From: an uncultured Sutterella sp.
GTDB taxonomy: Bacteria; Pseudomonadota; Gammaproteobacteria; Burkholderiales; Burkholderiaceae_F
Length of the DNA: 64,000 nucleotides
Direction: 5' to 3'
Assembly (NCBI GenBank): GCA_944392755.1
Contig: CALXXT010000002.1
Location: forward strand, 186,001 to 250,000
Below the pieces are notes generated by a model. That model had not been told where the DNA came from, did no database searches, and saw nothing but the letters and a program-made list of their open reading frames with translations. A program made the position numbers and the translations under genes. Shown here piece after piece: positions 9,788-19,156 of this stretch. The stretch's first letter is position 1. Each line of letters opens with the position of its first letter.

Positions 9788-10195
9788 ATGTCTGCTGAGA
9801 ACGAGTCTCCCGTCGATTCCCTCGACACCAAAATGGATGCTTCGAACCTTTGGAAGGAAGAGGTCATCACCGACCGCCGAATCGGTGTCATCCGCGTGCT
9901 TCGTCCGATTACGGATGAAGGTGAGCCTGATGCCGGCCGAAAACCGCTTTACGTTGGCGAAGCGCAGGTGATGACTGCCTATGGTCCGATGCCGGTTAAT
10001 TTCGATATTCCTGGCGAAACGCTCCGGGAAGTTGTCGCCAACTATGAATCCGCCTCGAAGAAGGGCGTTGAAGATATGGTCGAGCGTCTGCGTGAAATGC
10101 GCCGCGAAGCCGCCAATCGCATCGTTACGCCGGGCATGCCCGGCTTCCAGGCTCCCCCCGAAACGGCGGGGGGCAGCGGCATTGTCATGCCCTAA
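9788..10195 (+). CDS. Small conserved-looking cytosolic protein of unknown function
   Basis: About 135 aa, no signal peptide and no membrane segment. The N-terminus is polar. A central segment (WKEEVITDRRIGVIRVLRP) is followed by YVGEAQVMTAYGPMPVNFDI, which looks like a small beta-rich domain, then a charged helix (ESASKKGVEDMVERLREMRR) and a Gly/Pro-rich tail ending GGSGIVMP. I do not recognise the family. In-frame starts exist at 9779 and 9788; GGA at 9776-9778 fits 9788 better. A 9-bp hairpin lies just after the stop (10209-10236). Confidence 0.75.
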   Translation: MSAENESPVDSLDTKMDASNLWKEEVITDRRIGVIRVLRPITDEGEPDAGRKPLYVGEAQVMTAYGPMPVNFDIPGETLREVVANYESASKKGVEDMVERLREMRREAANRIVTPGMPGFQAPPETAGGSGIVMP

Positions 10196-10208
10196 CAGCG
10201 CTCAGGAT

Positions 10209-10236
10209 GCGTTGGAGCGGGAAATCTCTCCAACGC
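10209..10236. other. Hairpin between the small unknown gene and the kinase-like gene
   Basis: GCGTTGGAG and CTCCAACGC form a perfect 9-bp stem with a 10-nt loop. No T-run follows on either strand, so it is not a classical terminator. It could stabilise the upstream mRNA end. Confidence 0.45.
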
Positions 10237-10294
10237 GCCGGCCTAGAAGAGGATACGGAGCGGCAATTTGTCGGACGCAGCCCACACGACTTCT

Positions 10295-10954
10295 ATGTTC
10301 AAGCGCTCGGATTTAAGTCGAGCCAAAATCCAGTTGCTTCGCAACGGTCATTTCGCCAATGCGGTGGTGAGCCGGGTGGATCTTGACGGCGAAAGTTGGA
10401 CGGTCAAGGACTTTTCATCTCGTCCGTGGTATGTGCGACGTCTTCTCGCGCCCTGGCTTCTCGGTCACGAGCTCTCGATCTTGAGGCGGCTTCAGGGAAT
10501 TGACGGCGTGGCTCAGAAGGCGTTCCGCATCGACCGAGACGCCATCGCCGTGGAATTCATAGATGGTTCAAGCCTAAGTCGAGCGGACAAGACCCTCATC
10601 TCGCCGGCTTATCTGGAGGCACTCGAGGCGCTCCTCCATCGCATTCATGCGGCTCGGGTCGTGCATCTGGACACTCGCGGAACGGGCAACATCATGGTCC
10701 GAGAAGATGGCTCGCCAGGGCTCATCGATTTTCAGGCTTCGCTCTCAACCGCGTGGATGCCCGGATGGTTGCGCCGAATTCTTGAAGATGTCGACATGTC
10801 GGGCGTGCTCAAAAAGTGGCGCAAGTACAGACCCGAAGCTATGGGTGCCGAACGCGAGGCCGAGCTCGAACGGATTGACCGACTGCGAAAGTTTTGGATT
10901 TTCCGAGGTTATTTTGGTTTGAGAAAGCGTCGTCGGAGGCGTCGTTCCTCCTGA
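10295..10954 (+). CDS. Kinase-fold protein, lipopolysaccharide-kinase/RIO-like
   Basis: About 219 aa with a compact protein-kinase-like fold. The catalytic loop is HLDTRGTGNIMV (HxD...N pattern) near residue 125, and the metal-binding DFG equivalent is LIDFQAS. An early lysine in SWTVKDFS would be the ATP lysine. The C-terminus is strongly basic (RKRRRRRRSS). Such short kinases in Gram-negatives often phosphorylate lipid A core sugars (KdkA/WaaP-like), but no LPS gene is adjacent, so the substrate is open. The frame also begins at a TTG at 10268; the ATG at 10295 is preferred. Confidence 0.7.
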   Translation: MFKRSDLSRAKIQLLRNGHFANAVVSRVDLDGESWTVKDFSSRPWYVRRLLAPWLLGHELSILRRLQGIDGVAQKAFRIDRDAIAVEFIDGSSLSRADKTLISPAYLEALEALLHRIHAARVVHLDTRGTGNIMVREDGSPGLIDFQASLSTAWMPGWLRRILEDVDMSGVLKKWRKYRPEAMGAEREAELERIDRLRKFWIFRGYFGLRKRRRRRRSS

Positions 10955-11111
10955 TTGAGTATCATGCCCATCCCATTCGGGATGGCCGTTCGCTTGAACT
11001 CGACGCATCTCTAGAGCGGCATCCGTTTGAGTGCGGGATGCGTGTATTTTCTCCTGTGCGCCGTTGCGCGCTTTAGTTTGCAATCTTTTTTCCACCCACT
11101 TCAGATCAAGT

Positions 11112-12776
11112 ATGGCTCAGTACGTCTTCACGATGAACCGCGTGGGCAAGGTGGTGCCGCCCAAGCGACAGATTCTTAGGGATATTTCGCTCTCCTTCTT
11201 TCCCGGTGCCAAAATCGGCGTGCTCGGTTTGAACGGTGCAGGGAAGTCGACGCTCCTCAAGATCATGGCGGGGGTCGATCAGGATCATGAGGGCGAGGCA
11301 GTTCCTATGCCCGGAATCAAGATCGGGTACTTGCCTCAGGAACCGGTGCTCGACCCGACTCAGACCGTTCGGCAGGTGGTCGAAGAAGGAATGGGCGAGG
11401 TGATGCAAGCTCAGGCAAAGCTCGACGCCGTTTATGCGGCTTATGCCGAACCCGATGCGGATTTCGATGCCCTTGCGGCCGAGCAGGCTCGACTGGAGGC
11501 CATCATCGCAGCAGCGGGTACGAATGCTGATACTCAGATGGAAATTGCCGCCGATGCTTTGCGGTTGCCGCCTTGGGATGCCAAGATTGAGCATCTTTCA
11601 GGCGGAGAAAAGCGCCGCGTGGCGCTTTGCCGACTCCTGCTTTCTCGTCCCGACATGCTGCTTCTTGACGAGCCGACCAACCATCTCGACGCGGAGTCGG
11701 TGGAGTGGCTCGAACAGTTCCTTCACCGTTTCCCCGGAACAGTTGTGGCGGTGACGCACGACCGCTACTTCCTTGATAACGCAGCTGAATGGATTCTCGA
11801 ACTTGATCGCGGCGAAGGTATCCCCTGGAAGGGCAACTATTCCTCTTGGCTTGAGCAAAAGGAAAAGCGCCTTGAGATCGAGAAGCGTCAGCAGGATGCT
11901 CGCGCAAAGGCGATCAAGCACGAACTGGAATGGGTTCGTCAGAATCCGAAGGGCCGTCAGGCAAAGTCGAAGGCGCGCCTTGCTCGGTTTGAGGAGCTTT
12001 CGAGCGTCGAATACCAGCAGCGAAATGAGACGAACGAGATCTTTATTCCTGTGGCGGAGCGTCTTGGCAACAATGTGATCGAGTTTTCGCACGTGAGCAA
12101 GGGATTCGGCGATCGTCTTCTCATCGACGATTTATCCTTCACAGTCCCGCCTGGAGCGATTGTTGGCGTGATCGGGCCAAACGGCGCCGGCAAGTCGACG
12201 CTCTTCAAGATGATCGAAGGAAAGGAGAAGCCGGATTCTGGGGAGATCAAGATCGGGTCGACAGTGCGCCTTGCGGCCGTGAGTCAGATGCGCGATTCCC
12301 TTCCGAATGATCAGACCGCATTTCAGGCGGTGTCGGGCGGACAGGACGTGCTGCAGGTCGGGAAGTTCACCATGCAAAGCCGCGCTTACCTCAGCCGATT
12401 CAATTTCAAGGGCGCTGACCAGCAAAAGCTCGTCGGAACGCTTTCGGGGGGCGAACGCGGTCGTCTCCATTTGGCGAAGACTCTCCTTGCAGGCGGCAAC
12501 GTGCTGCTTCTCGACGAACCGTCGAACGACCTTGATGTGGAAACGCTTCGCGCGCTTGAGGAAGCGCTCCTCGAGTTCGCAGGCTGCGCTTTCGTCACGT
12601 CGCACGACCGCTGGTTCCTTGACCGCATCGCGACGCACATTCTCGCTTTCGAAGGGGATTCTCACGTGGTCTTCTTCGACGGGAACTACCACGAGTACGA
12701 AGCCGATAAGATCCGACGTCTCGGCGAAGAGGCGGCTCGCCCGAAGCGCCTGCGCTTTAAGCCGCTCAAGCATTAA
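11112..12776 (+). CDS. ettA: Energy-dependent translational throttle protein EttA (ABC-F)
   Basis: Cytosolic ABC-F ATPase of 554 aa that binds the ribosomal E site and gates early elongation according to ATP/ADP. Two ABC modules are complete: Walker [10 protein letters not shown] and GPNGAGKST, signatures LSGGEKRR and LSGGERGR, Walker [12 protein letters not shown] and [11 protein letters not shown]. Between them lies the linker (P-site tRNA interaction motif), rich in Lys and Arg (about 240-310). Length and the N-terminus [13 protein letters not shown] match the Escherichia coli protein. The frame is open 27 codons upstream but that part does not fit the family. Confidence 0.96.
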   Translation: MAQYVFTMNRVGKVVPPKRQILRDISLSFFPGAKIGVLGLNGAGKSTLLKIMAGVDQDHEGEAVPMPGIKIGYLPQEPVLDPTQTVRQVVEEGMGEVMQAQAKLDAVYAAYAEPDADFDALAAEQARLEAIIAAAGTNADTQMEIAADALRLPPWDAKIEHLSGGEKRRVALCRLLLSRPDMLLLDEPTNHLDAESVEWLEQFLHRFPGTVVAVTHDRYFLDNAAEWILELDRGEGIPWKGNYSSWLEQKEKRLEIEKRQQDARAKAIKHELEWVRQNPKGRQAKSKARLARFEELSSVEYQQRNETNEIFIPVAERLGNNVIEFSHVSKGFGDRLLIDDLSFTVPPGAIVGVIGPNGAGKSTLFKMIEGKEKPDSGEIKIGSTVRLAAVSQMRDSLPNDQTAFQAVSGGQDVLQVGKFTMQSRAYLSRFNFKGADQQKLVGTLSGGERGRLHLAKTLLAGGNVLLLDEPSNDLDVETLRALEEALLEFAGCAFVTSHDRWFLDRIATHILAFEGDSHVVFFDGNYHEYEADKIRRLGEEAARPKRLRFKPLKH

Positions 12777-12861
12777 CCGCTTTGCATGGGATACGCATCC
12801 GGCACGGTTGTCAGACTGATTTGGCTCCGTACGGAGCGTATCCGAGGCAGATGACTGTCAG

Positions 12862-14469
12862 ATGGGAGTGACAAGCTTCTTCCTGTGCACGCCCCGTCGG
12901 GAGGCGGTCGATGCCGCCTTGAGGTGGTTTCATTCATCCGACCGAAGTCGGCGTCGTCTTGTTGTTGTCTTCAACCACGAGGATAACGCGGCGGGCTTCG
13001 TGCGGCTTCAGACGGCGCTTGGTTTGTCGCCGTTTGGGTTTCAGCCAGGATTTCAATCTTTTGAAAAATCCGCGGGCACCGTGCTTGTCGTCTGTGGAGA
13101 GCCTCGCGCGCTCGCAGGAGAAATCGAGGGAGAGATTGATTTTTTAGCGGCCGATGCGCAGGATGTTCCTTTTTGGGAGCGGCGGCTGCATGCTGGGTCT
13201 GAGCTCTTTTGTTTCGAGAATTGCCGGCTTAGTTCTCGTTGGGAGAGCATCGGCGAAGGCCGCAGTCGACTCGTTCGGGGCCGCAAACGCGCCGAACCGG
13301 TGCCTGCGCCAGAGGCAGTCATCATCGCAGGCGCGGGGATTGCAGGAGCGCTCGCCGCTTACGAATGCTCGAAGCGGGGCATCCGACCTATCGTATTTGA
13401 GGCTGGTCCTGTTCCGGGAAGTGGTGCTTCGGCTCTCTGCGCTGCGATTACCCATCCACATTGGCAACGAGACGATAATCCGCTCTTTCAATTGACCCGT
13501 CAGGGTTGGATCGAAATGATGGAGCTCTTGGAGAGTTTCCCTTCCGCATTTGAGCCATGCGGCGTCATGGATGCCGCAGCGGATGATGAGGAGGAACAGC
13601 TCATGCGCAATGCAGCTCTCAAGGGCGAGCCTTTCTCCATGGCGGAAAATTTCGCTCGGTACGTGGATGCCGCTGAAGGAGAGCGCCTCACGGGACTTGA
13701 GCTGCGGCGCGGCGGATGGTTTTATCCCCGAGCCGGCTTGATTCGCCCTGCGCGGCTCATTCATGCGCTCCTTGGAGAAGCTTGCGCTCCTGTGCTCACT
13801 CAGACCTGCATCCATCTCCGGCGATCTTCGAGCGGCGTCTGGCAGGCCGTGCATCCGATGGGCGCCGTGCTTGCCGAAGCGCCTGCTGCATTGCTAGCCG
13901 CAGGGCTGAATTCGCCTTCTGCGATTGATGATGAGCAGTGCCGCTATGCAATGAGCGGCCTTTACGGCCGAATCTCAATTCTCCGTGAAGACAGCCTCTC
14001 GGACATGCGCGTTGCACTTACAGGGAGCGGCTATGGCATTCACATCGAGGGGTTTGACGGAATCGGAGCGACATATGAGCCTGACCGCGAGACGATGCTC
14101 TCGCCCGAAATGGCTCATGAGCACAATCGAGCGGCTTGGTCGAAGTTGCTTCGGAGGCCGCCGGAGTGGCGACCTGAAGGGTTCTATGAGGGAATGAGAG
14201 CGGTGACCCGCGACCGTCTGCCTGCCGCTGGAGCCATGCCCGCGAGGCAGCTTCCGCGCTTTCATGGGCGTCCCGAAGTCAAGGCAATTCCCAAGGAGCC
14301 GGGACTTTGGGGATTGTTCGCGTTGGGTTCCCGTGGCATGACATGGGGACGTACTGCCGCCAAACTTGTGGCGGCGAAGATGGCAGGAGTGCCGGCAGAT
14401 CTTCCGAAGTCCATGGCGCGCCGACTATCGCCGGCGCGCTTCGTCGCGGACGAGTCTTTCAAACGCTAG
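12862..14469 (+). CDS. mnmC: MnmC-like FAD-dependent tRNA-modifying oxidoreductase with reduced N-terminal half
   Basis: The C-terminal 380 residues are the MnmC2 oxidoreductase domain, which removes the carboxymethyl group from cmnm5U34 of tRNA. They contain the FAD loop VIIAGAGIAGALAAYECSKR near residue 153, the GSGASALCAAITHP segment, and the end motif LFALGSRGMTWGRTAAKL. The N-terminal 150 residues look like a shortened remnant of the MnmC1 methyltransferase. RRLVVVFNHEDNAAGFVRLQ sits where the family has a strand with an acidic SAM ligand, and DFLAADAQDVPFWERRL where it has the DGFxPxxxPxMW block. The glycine-rich SAM loop is absent. Total length 535 aa against about 650 in bifunctional MnmC. 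Confidence 0.8.
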   Translation: MGVTSFFLCTPRREAVDAALRWFHSSDRSRRRLVVVFNHEDNAAGFVRLQTALGLSPFGFQPGFQSFEKSAGTVLVVCGEPRALAGEIEGEIDFLAADAQDVPFWERRLHAGSELFCFENCRLSSRWESIGEGRSRLVRGRKRAEPVPAPEAVIIAGAGIAGALAAYECSKRGIRPIVFEAGPVPGSGASALCAAITHPHWQRDDNPLFQLTRQGWIEMMELLESFPSAFEPCGVMDAAADDEEEQLMRNAALKGEPFSMAENFARYVDAAEGERLTGLELRRGGWFYPRAGLIRPARLIHALLGEACAPVLTQTCIHLRRSSSGVWQAVHPMGAVLAEAPAALLAAGLNSPSAIDDEQCRYAMSGLYGRISILREDSLSDMRVALTGSGYGIHIEGFDGIGATYEPDRETMLSPEMAHEHNRAAWSKLLRRPPEWRPEGFYEGMRAVTRDRLPAAGAMPARQLPRFHGRPEVKAIPKEPGLWGLFALGSRGMTWGRTAAKLVAAKMAGVPADLPKSMARRLSPARFVADESFKR

Positions 14470-14501
14470 CATTCGAAACCGCCCTCAGCGGCCGGGAGTC
14501 G

Positions 14502-15215
14502 TCAGTCTGCCTTCCCGCAGCACTGCTTGAACTTTTTGCCGCTACCGCAGGGGCACGGATCATTTCGGCCGATCTTGGGAGTGGCGCGCCTGGCGGGTTC
14601 GTTCGGACGCAGCACGGCCTTGAGTTCGAAGACAGCTTCAACGAGATCGTAAAGCGCATCGGTGAGATTCTTGGCCGCAGGTTTTGCACCAGGAGTGGCG
14701 AGAATTTCTTCAAGGCCCTTGTCGGCTTCGGTTTCATCGTCGTCGATCAGCGTGAGCGGCCGCAGGATCGGAACGAGCGAGCGGGAGACCGCATCGGATT
14801 CAAAGGCCGATTCCGGCCAGAGGCCGCACCCAATTCGGAAGCCGATCGACCAAGGTACGATCGCTTCAATGCCTTCTTCGTCTTCAATGGTGTTGCCGTC
14901 ATCGTCGACAAGCGGGAAGATGATGGGGTCGAGGCCGCCTTTGGCATTGAGTGCTGCCTGAATTTCTTTGCGGCGCAGCCCGATGAGCTCAAGGAGCCTT
15001 GCGTCGTCCGGTATGGCACTGGGATCGCCTTGATCACTGAAAATGAAGGGGAGCACGTCCTCATCCGAGGAGCTTCCGGGATTTATGGCCATGGCCGTGA
15101 GGAAACCGTCCATAACGCCGGCATCCATGGCGTCTTCATTGTCAAGAGAGTCAATTCGATTCTGAAGCTCTTCTACTTCAGCATTGTCGATCAGACGGGC
15201 TTCAAGAGAGGACAT
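14502..15215 (-). CDS. YecA/YgfB-family protein with C-terminal SEC-C zinc motif
   Basis: A 237-aa cytosolic protein. The UPF0149/YecA domain spans about residues 5-200, with an early [15 protein letters not shown] helix and the acidic segment [14 protein letters not shown]. The last 22 residues hold [16 protein letters not shown], the SEC-C motif that binds zinc and, in SecA, contacts ribosome or SecB. The start MSSLEARL at 15215 has GGAG eight bases upstream. Convergent with the mnmC-like gene over a 32-bp gap. Function of the family is unsettled. Confidence 0.9.
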   Translation of the reverse strand: MSSLEARLIDNAEVEELQNRIDSLDNEDAMDAGVMDGFLTAMAINPGSSSDEDVLPFIFSDQGDPSAIPDDARLLELIGLRRKEIQAALNAKGGLDPIIFPLVDDDGNTIEDEEGIEAIVPWSIGFRIGCGLWPESAFESDAVSRSLVPILRPLTLIDDDETEADKGLEEILATPGAKPAAKNLTDALYDLVEAVFELKAVLRPNEPARRATPKIGRNDPCPCGSGKKFKQCCGKAD

Positions 15216-15376
15216 TCGAGGATCTCCATAGGATTGTTTGCAGGCTGATGATAGAAAAACTGCACGCATCCTGCAGGTTGAGCACATTGGAAAGGAAGAA
15301 AGTGCTTCGACTCTCGGCATGTGCGAGCGTCTTTCGCGATAATGGCTCCTTGTGATGAATGCGGAGGGGCCGCGCT

Positions 15377-16216
15377 GTGGATTTGGTTTATTGTTTGCAG
15401 GCCGTTGTTCTCGGCATCGTAGAAGGGCTGACGGAATTTCTTCCTATCAGTTCGACGGGGCACCTCATCATTGCGTCGGAAGCGGTAGGTTTTGCTGAGA
15501 CTCCTGGCGCAGATACCTTTGTAGTCGCAATTCAAGCGGGTGCTATTTTGGCCGTTTGTTGGTACTACCGGCGCCGCATCTGCTCGATTCTTCGAGGCTT
15601 CTTCACCGACCGCAAGGAAAGGCGCCTTGCCGTCAATACCGTCGTCGCATTTCTGCCGGCCGCCTTGATTGGCGTGCTTGTTGCGGGAGCCATCAAACAA
15701 TATCTTTTCAATCCCATCACGGTCGCCGCCGCGCTCGTTGTCGGGGGATTCATTATCTTGTGGGTTGAGAGCCGCGTGCGGGAAGGCGCTCGACCGGCTC
15801 GTGTTGAAACCATGGACGATATGTCGTGGAAGGACGCGCTTCTGGTGGGCTTCATGCAATGTTTTGCGATGATTCCAGGCACAAGCCGTTCCGGAGCCAC
15901 AATCATTGGTGGAATGGTGATAGGCCTTTCTCGCAAGGCTGCGACCGAATTTTCTTTTTTCCTTTCCATCCCGACAATTTTCGGAGCTACCGCGTACGAT
16001 CTTTGGAAGTCTTGGGACAGTCTCGCGCTCGACAATGCGTCGGGGTTCGTGCTTGGAACGGCGGTTTCCTTCGTAAGTGCGCTTCTTGTCGTGCACTGGC
16101 TTCTCCGCTTTGTTTCTGGCCACGACTTTAGAGGATTCGGTTGGTACCGTATCCTTTTTGGAATATTGATTCTTGTGCTTTCTGCTACGGGGGTCGTCGG
16201 CTGGCGAGATCTCTAG
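15377..16216 (+). CDS. uppP: Undecaprenyl-diphosphatase
   Basis: Inner-membrane enzyme of 279 aa that recycles undecaprenyl pyrophosphate to the carrier used for peptidoglycan and O-antigen; overproduction gives bacitracin resistance. The active-site blocks are present: [18 protein letters not shown] at the N-terminus and [14 protein letters not shown] in the second half. About eight hydrophobic segments are seen. A GTG at 15377 is preferred over the in-frame ATG at 15359, because GGAGGGG (15363-15369) is placed for the GTG and lies inside the longer frame. Confidence 0.95.
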   Translation: MDLVYCLQAVVLGIVEGLTEFLPISSTGHLIIASEAVGFAETPGADTFVVAIQAGAILAVCWYYRRRICSILRGFFTDRKERRLAVNTVVAFLPAALIGVLVAGAIKQYLFNPITVAAALVVGGFIILWVESRVREGARPARVETMDDMSWKDALLVGFMQCFAMIPGTSRSGATIIGGMVIGLSRKAATEFSFFLSIPTIFGATAYDLWKSWDSLALDNASGFVLGTAVSFVSALLVVHWLLRFVSGHDFRGFGWYRILFGILILVLSATGVVGWRDL

Positions 16217-16242
16217 GTGGAGTTTCGAAGGCGCATAGGAAG

Positions 16243-16284
16243 AAAAAAAAACGGGCTCGTCTGGCAATGGACGAGCCCGTTTTC
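16243..16284 (-). terminator. Strong terminator of trmB, probably serving uppP as well
   Basis: Perfect 11-bp stem ACGGGCTCGTC / GACGAGCCCGT with an 8-nt loop. On the minus strand it is followed by about nine T, the best terminator in the window; on the plus strand by four T. It lies between the convergent uppP and trmB. Confidence 0.9.
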
Positions 16285-16305
16285 GTGAAGGTGCCTAAAA
16301 AGAGC

Positions 16306-17031
16306 TTACCGGCGGATGTAGACCAGGTCCCAGATGCCATGGCCGAGCTTTTCTCCGCGTGTCTGGAACTTCGTGCAGGGGCGGCTGCAGAGGGGATTCC
16401 CCATGATCGGGCTGTAGCCCGTGCCGTGAAGATTGCGAAGGAGTGGTTCGCCTTCGAGCACTTCTAACATCTGTTCGGCGTAATTTTCCCAGTCGGTCGC
16501 GCAATGCAAATATCCGCCCGGACGGATTCGCGATGCGAGAAGGCCGATGAAGGGCTGTGCGACGAGTCGGCGTTTGTGATGCCGGGCTTTTCGCCATGGA
16601 TCCGGAAAATAGATGTGAACGCCGTCGAGCAAATTTGGAGTCAGCATGTCGCGTACAACTTCGACGGCGTCGTGTTGGACGATGCGCACATTTTCGAGCG
16701 CCATTTCGTCAAGACGCTTTGCAAGCGCACCGACGCCGGCGGCGAAGACCTCGCAACCGAGAAAGTTGACTTCAGGATGGGCCTCGGCGATGGCGGCGGT
16801 GGTTTCGCCCATGCCGCAGCCGATTTCAAGCACCAGCGGGGCGGCGCGGCCGAAGGTGGCAACGGGATCTAGCGGTTCGACCGCATAGTCCACGCGATAC
16901 CTTGGCAGGAGTTCGTCTAGAGCGCGCTTCTGTGCATTCGAAATGTGGCCGCGGCGCAGGACGAAGCTCCGGATGTGGCGCTTCTTGAGCGCATCAATTT
17001 CTTCGGGAGACAGTTCTTTTTTACCTTCCAT
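16306..17031 (-). CDS. trmB: tRNA (guanine-N7-)-methyltransferase
   Basis: Methylates G46 in the variable loop of tRNA. At 241 aa it has the SAM loop [13 protein letters not shown] near residue 65, the acidic ligand after NFLGCEV, and the family block [16 protein letters not shown], followed by [17 protein letters not shown]. The start [11 protein letters not shown] at 17031 is chosen because the longer open frame adds Arg/His-rich sequence unlike the family. It lies 17 bp after metI on the same strand and may be co-transcribed with metNI. Confidence 0.95.
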   Translation of the reverse strand: MEGKKELSPEEIDALKKRHIRSFVLRRGHISNAQKRALDELLPRYRVDYAVEPLDPVATFGRAAPLVLEIGCGMGETTAAIAEAHPEVNFLGCEVFAAGVGALAKRLDEMALENVRIVQHDAVEVVRDMLTPNLLDGVHIYFPDPWRKARHHKRRLVAQPFIGLLASRIRPGGYLHCATDWENYAEQMLEVLEGEPLLRNLHGTGYSPIMGNPLCSRPCTKFQTRGEKLGHGIWDLVYIRR

Positions 17032-17048
17032 GGTGCGAGGATAAAAAC

Positions 17049-17702
17049 TCAACGGTGCGACAGCTTGCGCACGAGGCGGTCGCCGATCGACTGCAAGCCT
17101 TGAACGAGAATGATGAGAATGATGACGACGGGCCACATGACTTCAGGCATGAAGCGCTGGTAGCCGTATCGGATGCCAAGGTCGCCGAGACCGCCGCCAC
17201 CGACAACGCCTGCCATGGCGGAGTAGCCGATGAGGCTGATGACGGCAATCGTGAGGCCGGCAAGGATGCCGGGCATGGCTTCGGGCAACAGCACCTTGGT
17301 GATGATCTGCATGTTTGTTGCGCCCATGGCCTGAGCAGCTTCTACGAGGCCTTTGTCGACCTCACGCAGACTCGTTTCCACGATACGGGCAATGAATGGA
17401 GCCACGGAAATCGTGAGCGGCACTATTGCCGCTGCCGTCCCGATGGAGCTGCCGACGACGAGCCGGGTGAACGGAATGATCGCCACAAGCAGGATGATGA
17501 AGGGAATTGAACGCAACGCATTCACGACGGCGCCGAGCGATACGTTGAGAGCGGGCATCGGCAGGAATCCCTTCGGATCTGTGACGAAAAGCAGGATGCC
17601 AAGCGGAAGACCAAGTGCGGTTCCGATCACGCTTGACACCGCCACCATGATAAGGGTTTCGACGAAGGAGTCGAAGATAAGCGGAACCAAATTACTGAGC
17701 AT
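17049..17702 (-). CDS. metI: Methionine ABC transporter permease
   Basis: Inner-membrane subunit of the MetNIQ importer for D/L-methionine, 217 aa with five predicted membrane spans. The EAA loop that docks onto the ATPase reads [20 protein letters not shown]. Its start overlaps the end of metN by 11 bp, so the two are translationally coupled. The frame has a second ATG six codons upstream (17720); the one at 17702 gives the family N-terminus. No metQ binding-protein gene is seen in this cluster. Confidence 0.95.
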   Translation of the reverse strand: MLSNLVPLIFDSFVETLIMVAVSSVIGTALGLPLGILLFVTDPKGFLPMPALNVSLGAVVNALRSIPFIILLVAIIPFTRLVVGSSIGTAAAIVPLTISVAPFIARIVETSLREVDKGLVEAAQAMGATNMQIITKVLLPEAMPGILAGLTIAVISLIGYSAMAGVVGGGGLGDLGIRYGYQRFMPEVMWPVVIILIILVQGLQSIGDRLVRKLSHR

Positions 17703-18741
17703 CGGTGAGTTCCTCCACAATGACGCCTCGTTCCTTCATGAAACGGACAGCATTTTCATAAACCGGGCGGGCAGCTTCGACGAAGACGGTGAGCGAGCCC
17801 ACGGTTCGACCCTGCATGGCGTCTACGGTGCCGCGCAGGATATTGAGGTCGATTCCAAATTCCCGGGAGCACTCCGAAATGACGGGCCGTGTGACGTCGC
17901 TGCCGACAAAGGAAAGACGCAACAGGTGCACTTCCTCGTCGCGGCCACGTTGCCGCCGGGCTTCCTCCACAATGCTGATGACCGTGTTAGGAAGGTCTTT
18001 GGCGATAACGTTGCCGATGAGGGCCTTCGTTGTTTCATGGCGAGGCTGTGAAAAGATGTCGATCACAGAACCCTCTTCGACCACTTCGCCTTTGTTCATG
18101 ACGGCCACACGGTCGCAGATCTGCTTGACAACGTTCATTTCATGCGTGATCAGCACAATCGTGACGCCGAGCTTGAGGTTGATTCTTTTCAGCAGCCCCA
18201 GAGTGGCCACCGTAGTTTCGGGGTCGAGTGCTGAGGTCGCTTCGTCTGAGAGGAGGACTTTCGGATCGTTGGCGAGCGCACGCGCGATGCCAACCCGCTG
18301 TTTCTGTCCCCCCGAAAGCTGCGATGGGTATTTGTCCGCGTGCTCCGATAGCCCCACTAGCTCGATGAGCGGCAAGATCTTGTCTCGGATTTCCGCTTTG
18401 GGCGTCCCGGTAAGCTCGAGAGGAAGGGCAATGTTTTCGTAAACCGTGCGGGAGCTGAGCAGATTGAAGTGCTGGAAAATCATGCCGATCGAGCGGCGGA
18501 CTTCCCGCAGCTTTTCGTCGGAAAGCTCCGTGAGCGATTGGCCGTTGACCTTCACAGTGCCGTGCGTTGGGCGATTGAGAAGGTTGATGCAGCGTACGAG
18601 CGTGCTCTTGCCAGCGCCAGAACGCCCGATGATGCCAAAAATTTCGCCGGGACGGATGTGCAACGACACGTCCTTGAGCGCTTGGAAAACGTCGCCCTGC
18701 GGGGTGACGTAGGTTTGAGTGATGTGGTCGAGCTGAATCAT
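17692..18741 (-). CDS. metN: Methionine ABC transporter ATP-binding protein
   Basis: ATPase of the MetNIQ importer, 349 aa. Walker A is GRSGAGKST, the signature [15 protein letters not shown] and Walker [13 protein letters not shown]. The last 85 residues form the NIL/ACT-like regulatory domain ([15 protein letters not shown]...), which binds methionine and causes trans-inhibition of transport. First gene of metNI on the minus strand. No SAM riboswitch was recognised in the 138 bp between its start and the tRNA cluster. Confidence 0.96.
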   Translation of the reverse strand: MIQLDHITQTYVTPQGDVFQALKDVSLHIRPGEIFGIIGRSGAGKSTLVRCINLLNRPTHGTVKVNGQSLTELSDEKLREVRRSIGMIFQHFNLLSSRTVYENIALPLELTGTPKAEIRDKILPLIELVGLSEHADKYPSQLSGGQKQRVGIARALANDPKVLLSDEATSALDPETTVATLGLLKRINLKLGVTIVLITHEMNVVKQICDRVAVMNKGEVVEEGSVIDIFSQPRHETTKALIGNVIAKDLPNTVISIVEEARRQRGRDEEVHLLRLSFVGSDVTRPVISECSREFGIDLNILRGTVDAMQGRTVGSLTVFVEAARPVYENAVRFMKERGVIVEELTDAQ

Positions 18742-18843
18742 TCTGCAGGGCTGCCTGATGACTGTGCGTAATGAATTCGACAGTCTACCCGCGCTCAGCG
18801 TTGAACCGTGTCTAATTCATGCGCTCAAATAGTTCTCATTAAG

Positions 18844-18874
18844 AAAAAACCCGCCGGCAAGAGCCGACGGGTTT
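18844..18874 (-). terminator. Terminator of the tRNA-Lys cluster
   Basis: On the minus strand a 12-bp stem (AAACCCGTCGGC / GCCGGCGGGTTT, one mismatch, 4-nt loop) is followed by six T. It starts just after the CCA end of the last tRNA at 18880. Confidence 0.85.
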
Positions 18875-18879
18875 GAAAC

Positions 18880-18955
18880 TGGTGGGAACGCAGGGATTCG
18901 AACCCTGGACCGACGGATTAAGAGTCCGCTGCTCTACCAACTGAGCTACGTTCCC
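18880..18955 (-). tRNA. tRNA-Lys (anticodon CUU), second copy
   Basis: 76-nt cloverleaf with encoded CCA. It begins GGGAACGTAGCTCAG, has the anticodon loop CTCTTAA (anticodon CTT) between GCGGA and TCCGT, the T-loop GGTTCGAATCC, and a seven-pair acceptor stem GGGAACG/CGTTCCC. Identical in all 76 positions to the copy at 18987-19062. Confidence 0.97.
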
Positions 18956-18956
18956 A

Positions 18957-18976
18957 AAGCCGTGAAAACACGGCTT
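18957..18976. other. Spacer hairpin between the two identical tRNA-Lys genes
   Basis: AAGCCGTG and CACGGCTT form a perfect 8-bp stem with an AAAA loop in a 31-bp spacer. It could guide processing of the tRNA precursor or attenuate read-through. The following minus-strand T-run is only three long. Confidence 0.5.
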
Positions 18977-18986
18977 CAAGAGTATC

Positions 18987-19062
18987 TGGTGGGAACGCAG
19001 GGATTCGAACCCTGGACCGACGGATTAAGAGTCCGCTGCTCTACCAACTGAGCTACGTTCCC
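18987..19062 (-). tRNA. tRNA-Lys (anticodon CUU), first copy
   Basis: Same 76-nt sequence as the gene at 18880-18955, with encoded CCA and anticodon CTT. Middle gene of the three-tRNA transcript. Confidence 0.97.
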
Positions 19063-19080
19063 ATGCTGCGTTTTCCCGAA

Positions 19081-19156
19081 TGGTGGGTCGTGCGGGACTC
19101 GAACCCACGACCAACGGATTAAAAGTCCGCTGCTCTACCACCTGAGCTAACGACCC
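19081..19156 (-). tRNA. tRNA-Lys (anticodon UUU)
   Basis: 76-nt cloverleaf beginning GGGTCGTTAGCTCAG, anticodon loop CTTTTAA (anticodon TTT), T-loop GGTTCGAGTCC, acceptor GGGTCGT/ACGACCC and encoded CCA. First gene of the cluster; it shares much of the D- and anticodon-arm with the two CUU genes. Confidence 0.97.

Noticed and set aside
18742..18843. Possible SAM riboswitch or Met repressor sites before metN
   Set aside because: No conserved SAM-aptamer stems or repeated MetJ boxes could be found.
18956..18986. Hairpin between the tRNA-Lys copies as a terminator
   Set aside because: Only three T follow the stem, and a much stronger terminator lies after the last tRNA.
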